This document shows, piece after piece, positions 22,801-26,738 of a stretch of 26,738 nt of DNA (the stretch's first letter is position 1; each line of letters opens with the position of its first letter). Both the position numbers and the translations under genes were made by a program. The notes beneath the pieces are model-generated. The model saw only the letters and a program-made list of their open reading frames with translations, did not search any database and had not been told where the DNA came from. The stretch comes from Apostichopus parvimensis. Its lineage: Eukaryota; Echinodermata; Holothuroidea; Aspidochirotida; Stichopodidae. The stretch is taken from positions 369,790 to 396,527 of the forward strand of contig KN882223.1 in the NCBI GenBank assembly GCA_000934455.1, read 5' to 3'.

Positions 22801-23394
22801 TTTGGACTTCCTAGTCTTAGAGTCTGACTACTAGTGTACTCCTACTAGTACTAGTACTACTATGAAACACCTAATTTGAAATTAATGAGCCAATCAACAC
22901 ACCGATTCGCAAAAGTGGTTACTATATCATCGTTCAGTTTGATAAATATATTCTACACAAATACAAAGCACCTCTAATAATAGTGGAAAATACGGACCGG
23001 CGACGAATGGGACATGATCCATAAATTCTAATATATTATGTTATGATAGGCCTTAGTTATAAGTAGTAACACTAACACAAGTTTAACAGTTATAACTTAT
23101 ACTGATGAATAGATAAAACATTCGTGATGAACAGCAGAAAATTAGGTCAGACTAACCACCGAAATATTCCAATGACTAGTATAAGTTGCGGCAATGTTTT
23201 CGCGATGTGTAGTTTCAATTCGCAAAATCAGTACGACTATTGTAGCCTAGCCTAGGCCTACTTAGTCTCAGTTTACTCTTACTGTCTTAGCCTAACTGCC
23301 CTAAGCTAAACCATAGTCCTTTACCTGTCCCAACCAAAGCGGAGATAAGCACGGGGTGCTTTGTCACGTAATCCAAGAATAAGTCAAAATCCAT
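16777..23394 (-). CDS. RDH13-like: Retinol dehydrogenase 11/12/13-like short-chain dehydrogenase/reductase, six exons
   Basis: Joining exons 23394-23325, 20766-20626, 20094-19903, 18999-18721, 17968-17752 and 16885-16777 gives 1008 bases, 335 residues and a TGA stop, with GT-AG introns and matching phases (1,1,1,1,2). The family reduces retinaldehydes and other aldehydes with NADPH on membranes (ER for RDH11/12, inner mitochondrial membrane for RDH13). Seen here: a hydrophobic segment about residues 14-30 followed by RRW; the cofactor motif TGANTGIG (53-60); ACR (77-79), whose Arg suits NADP(H); NNAG (132-135); catalytic N155, S183, Y208 and K212 (YCQSK); HPGGV (237-241); and an ARKLW C-terminal motif. 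Human RDH13 is 331 residues and shares the GG-C-SKA-GKTV pattern before the cofactor motif; the SVHPG region looks closer to RDH11/12. The start has A at -3 and G at +4. The gene looks functional. Confidence 0.93.
17053..17084 (+). repeat. (ACAT)8 microsatellite in RDH intron 5
   Basis: Eight perfect tetranucleotide units lie in the intron between exons 5 and 6. A run of about ten G lies at 17412-17421 in the same intron. Confidence 0.95.
17752..17968 (-). CDS. RDH13-like: RDH-like gene, exon 5
   Basis: Acceptor tttatcag and donor ACAG|GTGAGT bound the exon. It codes for residues 228-299, with [11 protein letters not shown] after the catalytic Tyr-Lys, and the variable substrate-side segment ([17 protein letters not shown]). 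Confidence 0.93.
18721..18999 (-). CDS. RDH13-like: RDH-like gene, exon 4 (catalytic exon)
   Basis: Acceptor cttccag and donor GAAG|GTACGT bound the exon. It codes for residues 135-228, with NHLGHF (N155), RIVNLSS (S183) and SYCQSK (Y208, K212). This is the most conserved exon. Confidence 0.95.
19903..20094 (-). CDS. RDH13-like: RDH-like gene, exon 3
   Basis: Acceptor tttactag and donor GCTG|GTAGAG bound the exon. It codes for residues 71-135, with IIIACR at the second strand of the Rossmann fold, LDLASL and LDIIINNAG. Confidence 0.93.
20434..20485 (-). repeat. Three 16-bp units with nuclear-receptor-type half-sites in RDH intron 2
   Basis: TGACCT occurs at 20442-20447, 20458-20463 and 20474-20479, exactly 16 bp apart, each as TTGACCTT. 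On the gene's strand this is AAGGTCAA, the extended AGGTCA half-site bound by monomeric receptors such as ERR, SF-1 or ROR. It may be only a small tandem repeat; binding is inference. Confidence 0.4.
20626..20766 (-). CDS. RDH13-like: RDH-like gene, exon 2
   Basis: The acceptor is set at ttgaag|GA (AG at 20768-20767), because this keeps the frame with exon 1 and completes the hydrophobic segment ([10 protein letters not shown]). The nearer AG at 20746-20745 would put a TAG stop in frame. The exon ends AGAG|GTGAGT and holds the cofactor motif TGANTGIG. Confidence 0.9.
21004..21011 (+). repeat. Target-site duplication, left copy (GTTTTGAC)
   Basis: This matches 22732-22739 exactly and fits the nTnnnnAn pattern described for Ac-type hAT insertions. 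Confidence 0.88.
21012..22731. mobile_element. Non-autonomous hAT element in RDH intron 1 (1720 bp)
   Basis: The ends are 18-bp inverted repeats with one mismatch (TAGTGTTcAAACGATTAT, and with t for c at the complement of 22714-22731). They fit the YARNG rule, and an exact 8-bp duplication flanks them. No transposase segment is present. Four GGAATC units start at 21031. A 21-bp word is repeated in the same direction near both ends (21045-21065 and 22656-22676). The left half holds internal tandem repeats. It lies wholly within intron 1, more than 240 bp from exon 2, so it need not disturb splicing. Confidence 0.9.
21479..21945. repeat. Four diverged ~120-bp repeats inside the intron-1 hAT element
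   Basis: A block like 'cgaccacatg.tagcctaac..cacactaagtcaa.gggaaat.tagcc.aaccatc' starts near 21480, 21602, 21739 and 21849. The first and third are followed by a 'tttattcgct' tail, the second and fourth by 'tttgcaaaaaaaa'. The alternation implies a duplication of a two-block unit of about 245 bp. Confidence 0.7.
22732..22739 (+). repeat. Target-site duplication, right copy (GTTTTGAC)
   Basis: This is identical to 21004-21011 and directly follows the right inverted repeat. Confidence 0.88.
23325..23394 (-). CDS. RDH13-like: RDH-like gene, exon 1 with start codon
   Basis: ATG at 23394-23392 in a good context (cagaATGG) opens a 70-base exon ending ACAG|GTAAAG. It codes for a short N-terminus and the first half of the hydrophobic segment ([10 protein letters not shown]). 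An AG one base before the ATG follows a weak pyrimidine stretch, so a 5' UTR intron is possible. Confidence 0.85.
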
Positions 23395-24560
23395 TCTGTA
23401 TTGGTAAACTTTTACCCCTGAACTTGAAACAGAAATTGTGGATGAATTCGACTCAGCGCTAACTCACTTGCCAATGTAAGTGTTAAATAGCCTGTTCGTG
23501 TATACCAAACAAAGACCTTATGTTATCAAGTAACAGACTGCATGTGTTTAGTTAACAGTTTTTGCAGCGTCATTCCCAGACCGACTGACCTAGAAAAGTT
23601 TGACCATAAAAGTAGGCTACGTTCAAAGTTTGTTTATCCAAGTAGGCTACGTGTATACAAACTGATGCCTTACTTAATTTTTGTTACCCCCACTTATGCA
23701 GTCTAGAATTCAAAGTAAGTAAAAATCCTTTTGATATAGCTGCATCAAAGGAAAAACAAACCCAACCATCATAATTAGGGTACGTGATACATGACCAATG
23801 TAACGGGCGTATTGTGGCGTTAAGAGGTTCCAATGTATGCTTATCAAGCTATGAGGGCTCTCCTGCCAAGCGAGGCGTAGCAGGAAGCATACACGTTGTC
23901 TTGCGTGCATTAAGTACATCAATAATTTTTAAAGAAAAGTCACCCAGGAAAGAACCTGGGCACGAAAACCAAACTACCAAAACGACTGATCCGCTCTCAA
24001 CCCCAGTCCTCTTGCAACAAGACTGTGACTGTGTGATCATCGTCAGGTGTGTATCACGATTCCCCTAAAATGAGAATATAGTGCTACACGGTCATGATCT
24101 TCAAGTTCAAGTTAGCTAAAAGGCCGAGAAGCTTAAGTACATATATTGACGAAGTGTCTCACTCCAGACTCGGCACTGGAATGCCCTCCAAACTACCAAC
24201 AATAGCTGCTACCCCAACTAATTAAAATACAAATAACAGAAATAACATTGGCATACACAGCCGTCCAAATTCTTTCAATGTGCAAATGTGCTTCACTTGA
24301 CAATAAAGACAATTTACATTACATAACATACACTCTGATACCAACCTCAACAGATCAAAATCTGGTTCATTTGATGCAACCCCTATTTTTATAACCCAGA
24401 AACTCTTTCAAACCGTCTTGCTCGTGGAGGCTGTCGTCTGCTTCACACTGAATTGCATCATGAATGTGATATAGTTCTCTGATACATGTGATTACAGTAT
24501 AAAATGTCGAGATGAGCCAACAGTATAGCTGTAGGGTTTAAGGTCATTACAATGAACCCT
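23395..24560. other. Upstream region of the RDH-like gene; no other gene seen
   Basis: This should include the 5' UTR and promoter of the minus-strand gene. A TATTTAA-like word on that strand near 23490 and an inverted CCAAT at 23471-23475 are weak candidates only. Further out lies an inverted repeat (23834-23893). Short open frames are unassigned. Confidence 0.35.
23834..23893. other. Nested inverted repeat (60 nt)
   Basis: A perfect 9-bp outer stem (tgtatgctt / aagcataca) encloses a perfect 5-bp inner stem (cctgc at 23862-23866 / gcagg at 23880-23884) that abuts the outer 3' arm. A second small hairpin (cccagg / cctggg) follows near 23943-23960. It does not fit a tRNA. Confidence 0.5.
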
Positions 24561-24833
24561 GGACATTCAGTATGTACGTACGGGGTATGGCGAGCCATGT
24601 GTATCAGATGACTGGAATGGACCCTCAGTATGTATGGCATATGGCGAGCCATGTATTTCAGATAACTGGAATGGACACTCAGTTTGTATGGCGAGCCATG
24701 TGTATGAGATGAATGAAATGGACACTCAGTATGTATTGAATATGGCAAGCCATGCGTATCAGATGACTAGAATGGACATTCAGTAGGCCTATGTATGGCG
24801 TAAGGCGAGCCATGTGTATCAGATCACGGGAAT
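24561..24833. repeat. Minisatellite, five units of about 54 bp
   Basis: Units start with ggac(a/c)(t/c)tcagt at 24561, 24619, 24673, 24720 and 24774 and are 58, 54, 47, 54 and 60 bp long. Each holds ggc(g/a)agccatg and mostly tatcagat(g/c)a. Length differences come from small gaps before the agccatg word. The open frame across it on the minus strand is repetitive because of the array and is not a gene. Confidence 0.9.
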
Positions 24834-24950
24834 GGGCACATAGGGGATGCCATAGGATGAATTGTCACTGTCACATGGGGAAAGGGTGGGTGGCGCGGGG
24901 ATTAGGTGGAATAACATTAGGATAGAAGAAAATAATCAAAGGGTTGGAAC

Positions 24951-25236
24951 ATTGGTCTTATTATTTTAAAAAGAGCGCCCACGGTTTTCTACAATGTATA
25001 AAATAGACAAGGAATTTGCATGGGTTATACGCAGGTATCAATATACGTGTTTTAGTAGGTTTTTATTGGGTGGCATGGATGGGGTCGGATAAGGTGTGGG
25101 GAGGGGTAGAGAGGGTTAGGAGAGCCGGTTGAAAGGGGTGCTATATTGGTCTTATTTTAATATTTAAAAAGAACGCCCACGGTGTTTAACAGTGTATGAA
25201 ACATACATGGAATTTTTATGGGTTATACGCTGATAC
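24951..25236. repeat. Imperfect direct repeat pair beside the hAT remnant
   Basis: Copies 24951-25040 and 25145-25236 share attggtcttat, ttaaaaag(a)(g/a)cgcccacggt, caatgtat/cagtgtat, ggaattt and atgggttatacgc. G-rich sequence precedes each copy, so the real unit is probably about 190 bp. The second copy is cut off where the hAT-like end sequence begins (about 25237). Confidence 0.7.
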
Positions 25237-25429
25237 ATGGGCGTCAATCCAGGGGGGGACGGGGGGACATGTCCCCCCCCCACATTTCGATGGGTGGGGG
25301 ACACAATATCAAATGTCCCCCCCCCCCACACATTTGGAAAAGAGTAGTGTCTATTTGGTTAGGGCTTACACATCTCAGGATTCATATCATCGAATATCAC
25401 TCAATGTTGCTGAAAGGTGAATTCCACCC
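25237..25429 (+). mobile_element. Probable left end of a hAT element, G/C-run rich
   Basis: The sequence gggcgtcaatccagggggg, followed by long G and C runs, resembles end regions of hAT elements and leads into a hAT transposase C-terminus. No matching inverted end or target duplication was found, so this boundary is approximate. Confidence 0.45.
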
Positions 25430-25760
25430 AGATCTCGTAAGTTGGTACCCTGAGCTCTCCGACAATCTTAAGCTTAGTCTGCCATTCTTTCGAGGCCAGT
25501 TCCAGTCGTCGTCGGTTGAAGGGTATAGACAAATATTCAAGTCGATGAATCCAGTGGTACGGGCTATGTTTGGTGAAGTCGAAGCTCTCTTGCGTTTGCT
25601 CCTTGTCTCCTCCGCCAGTTCGATGGAAGCCGAAAGATCTTTTAGTGCTTTGAGGCGTTCAAGACATGGCTACGGAGCACCATGACTCAACAGAGGCTGA
25701 ACCATGTGATGGTGGGCCATATTCACCGCGAACGTCTAGCCCAGTTAATTGAAGCCTGAG
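25430..25760 (+). pseudogene. hAT transposase C-terminus, one frameshift
   Basis: The frame reads HPDLVSWYPELSDNLKLSLP, then VEALLRLLLVSSASSMEAERSFSALRR, the hAT dimerisation signature. At about 25660 one base appears to be missing (CGTTCAAG). In the next frame it continues as KTWLRSTMTQQRLNHVMVGHIHRERL to a TGA at 25758-25760. The ASSxEAERSFSALRRLKTWLRSTM pattern is that of ZMYM-like hAT transposases. It is a different family from the remnant at 10056-10421. It is truncated at the N-terminus. Confidence 0.85.
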
Positions 25761-26051
25761 GAGTTAGCAGAGAAGTTCGTTGTTTCCTCGGATTACAGAC
25801 GCCGCATCTTCGGGCGATTCCAGTAGAAAACTAGTGCGCTCCGTCATTATCATAAGAGACAGCACTTCATAGCTAGAGCCAAAGCTCGTACATAGTTGTT
25901 GTTTAGTTGTAGATGGTGTTTCAAAGACGGTGCCCGTTCCCTAATATTGAGGAACTGAAATAGGGAGAATATTCCGTGGTAGCGCATCCCATGGTACCTT
26001 GTTGTTGGGTGATACCGGAGTTTACTCCACAGTGAGAACACTGGGTACACG
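25761..26051. other. Noncoding sequence between two hAT remnants
   Basis: No coding sequence is seen. It may be the 3' part of the element that carries the preceding transposase fragment, in which case the next element is nested in it. Confidence 0.35.
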
Positions 26052-26130
26052 CAGGGACGTCGCTAGAGGGGGTGGGGTGTGTGGGGTGTCTCACCCCCAA
26101 ACTTGGTAAAACTGACGATAGTTGGAAAAT

Positions 26131-26169
26131 TAGAGTGCGACAGTCGGAATTTCCGACTGTCGCACTCTA
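26131..26169. repeat. Perfect inverted repeat, 19-bp arms, 1-base centre
   Basis: Arms tagagtgcgacagtcggaa (26131-26149) and its exact complement (26151-26169) flank a single T. It lies about 80 bp inside the proposed hAT end. Confidence 0.95.
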
Positions 26170-26447
26170 GTTTATCTAGGCCTATTCATTTATTCCTGTG
26201 ATTGTGCATGACCTAAAAATTGAAAAATTTCTGTCAAAATTGACCTTTAATCTGTCATATTTACCACGTTTTCCTTGCCACTTTGATAAATTGTATCTCG
26301 CGATTCTTATATTCCACCGTACAAAACTTCGTATGATTTTGAATACTCAAAAAAAAAATGCCTAATAGAACTACTGTCATAGGCGTAGAAGCCCAATTTG
26401 ATTTGTAACGACTTTTGTAACGACTTGCCCGAAAAATATAACCAAAA

Positions 26448-26470
26448 TTTTTCGCGCGCTACGCGCGCGT
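26448..26470. repeat. CG-alternating near-palindrome
   Basis: The tract tcgcgcgctacgcgcgcg stands out in AT-rich sequence and can pair with itself around the central 'ta'. It lies inside the proposed last hAT element. Confidence 0.55.
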
Positions 26471-26738
26471 TCCGCTTGTTAATGTGCATATCATATAGAC
26501 ATGCATCGGTTTTTACATCGCTTGCAAATAACATACAATCATTTTCCGTCTTATTACCCTTCCATATTGGTTACAATTATTGGGGAAGTCGTTACAATAT
26601 TAATGGTAATAATAATAATATCAGTTTAACCACTGAAAAACACATTGCAATTTATCTTTCTTTCAGTAGGTGCCCGAAAAGTTAGCAGCATATTGCCCGA
26701 ATTTTCACAAAAAAAATATTTGGTTGGGGGCTACAGCC

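Larger units (their letters stand above)
26052..26738. mobile_element. Probable hAT element, left end; right end outside the window
   Basis: The sequence cagggacgtcgctagagggg fits the YARNG end rule and the G-rich subterminal style of marine invertebrate hAT elements. The window ends in ttgggggctacagcc, which looks like the approach to a C-rich opposite end. The eight bases before the start are GGTACACG; a matching copy after the right end would prove it. No transposase coding is seen inside. Confidence 0.5.

Noticed and set aside
24458..24748. 96-codon minus-strand frame with repeated HSSHL-type segments
   Set aside because: The peptide repeats come from the minisatellite DNA repeat.
1..26738. 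CRISPR array, bacterial operon or tRNA/rRNA gene
   Set aside because: No regularly spaced repeats with unique spacers, no tRNA B-box with a matching A-box, and no rRNA-like sequence was seen. The window is plainly eukaryotic.

Overview
This is a window of animal (metazoan) nuclear DNA. It has AT-rich noncoding sequence, genes split by GT-AG introns, many DNA-transposon remains and short G/C runs. Scattered TAGGCCTA-like words in noncoding sequence and the types of hAT and LINE remains suggest a marine invertebrate, probably a deuterostome such as an echinoderm. That placement is inference. Nothing looks bacterial or organellar.

The one gene that looks intact is on the minus strand between 23394 and 16777. 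It has six coding exons that join in frame into a 335-residue short-chain dehydrogenase/reductase of the retinol dehydrogenase RDH11/12/13 group, closest in layout to RDH13. It keeps an N-terminal hydrophobic segment, the TGxxxGxG cofactor motif, NNAG and the N-S-Y-K catalytic residues. Intron 1 holds a complete non-autonomous hAT element (21012-22731) with an 8-bp target duplication.

The left part (2377-8264, minus strand) holds the remains of a multi-exon, transposase-derived gene. A large terminal exon (4016-2377) has a Cys/His region and a DDE-like core, and it is broken by one frameshift at a small duplication near 3010-3060. Two smaller exons upstream (6920-6773 and 8264-8167) match it in splice phase but carry stop codons. 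The donor end of the middle exon lies in a 111-bp tandem duplication.

Mobile DNA fills much of the rest. There is a LINE reverse-transcriptase scrap (377-521); a complete hAT deletion derivative (9342-10758) with 14-bp terminal inverted repeats and an 8-bp duplication, still coding for a transposase C-terminus; a frameshifted hAT C-terminus (25430-25760); and a probable fourth hAT end starting at 26052 and running off the window. Other repeats are a roughly 290-bp family (1-235 and 4195-4690), a five-unit minisatellite (24561-24833), several local duplications, and a hammerhead-ribozyme-like motif (minus strand, 13459-13494) that seems to lack part of its core.

Stretches 10767-13458, 13495-15871 and 4691-6577 hold no gene I can recognise.
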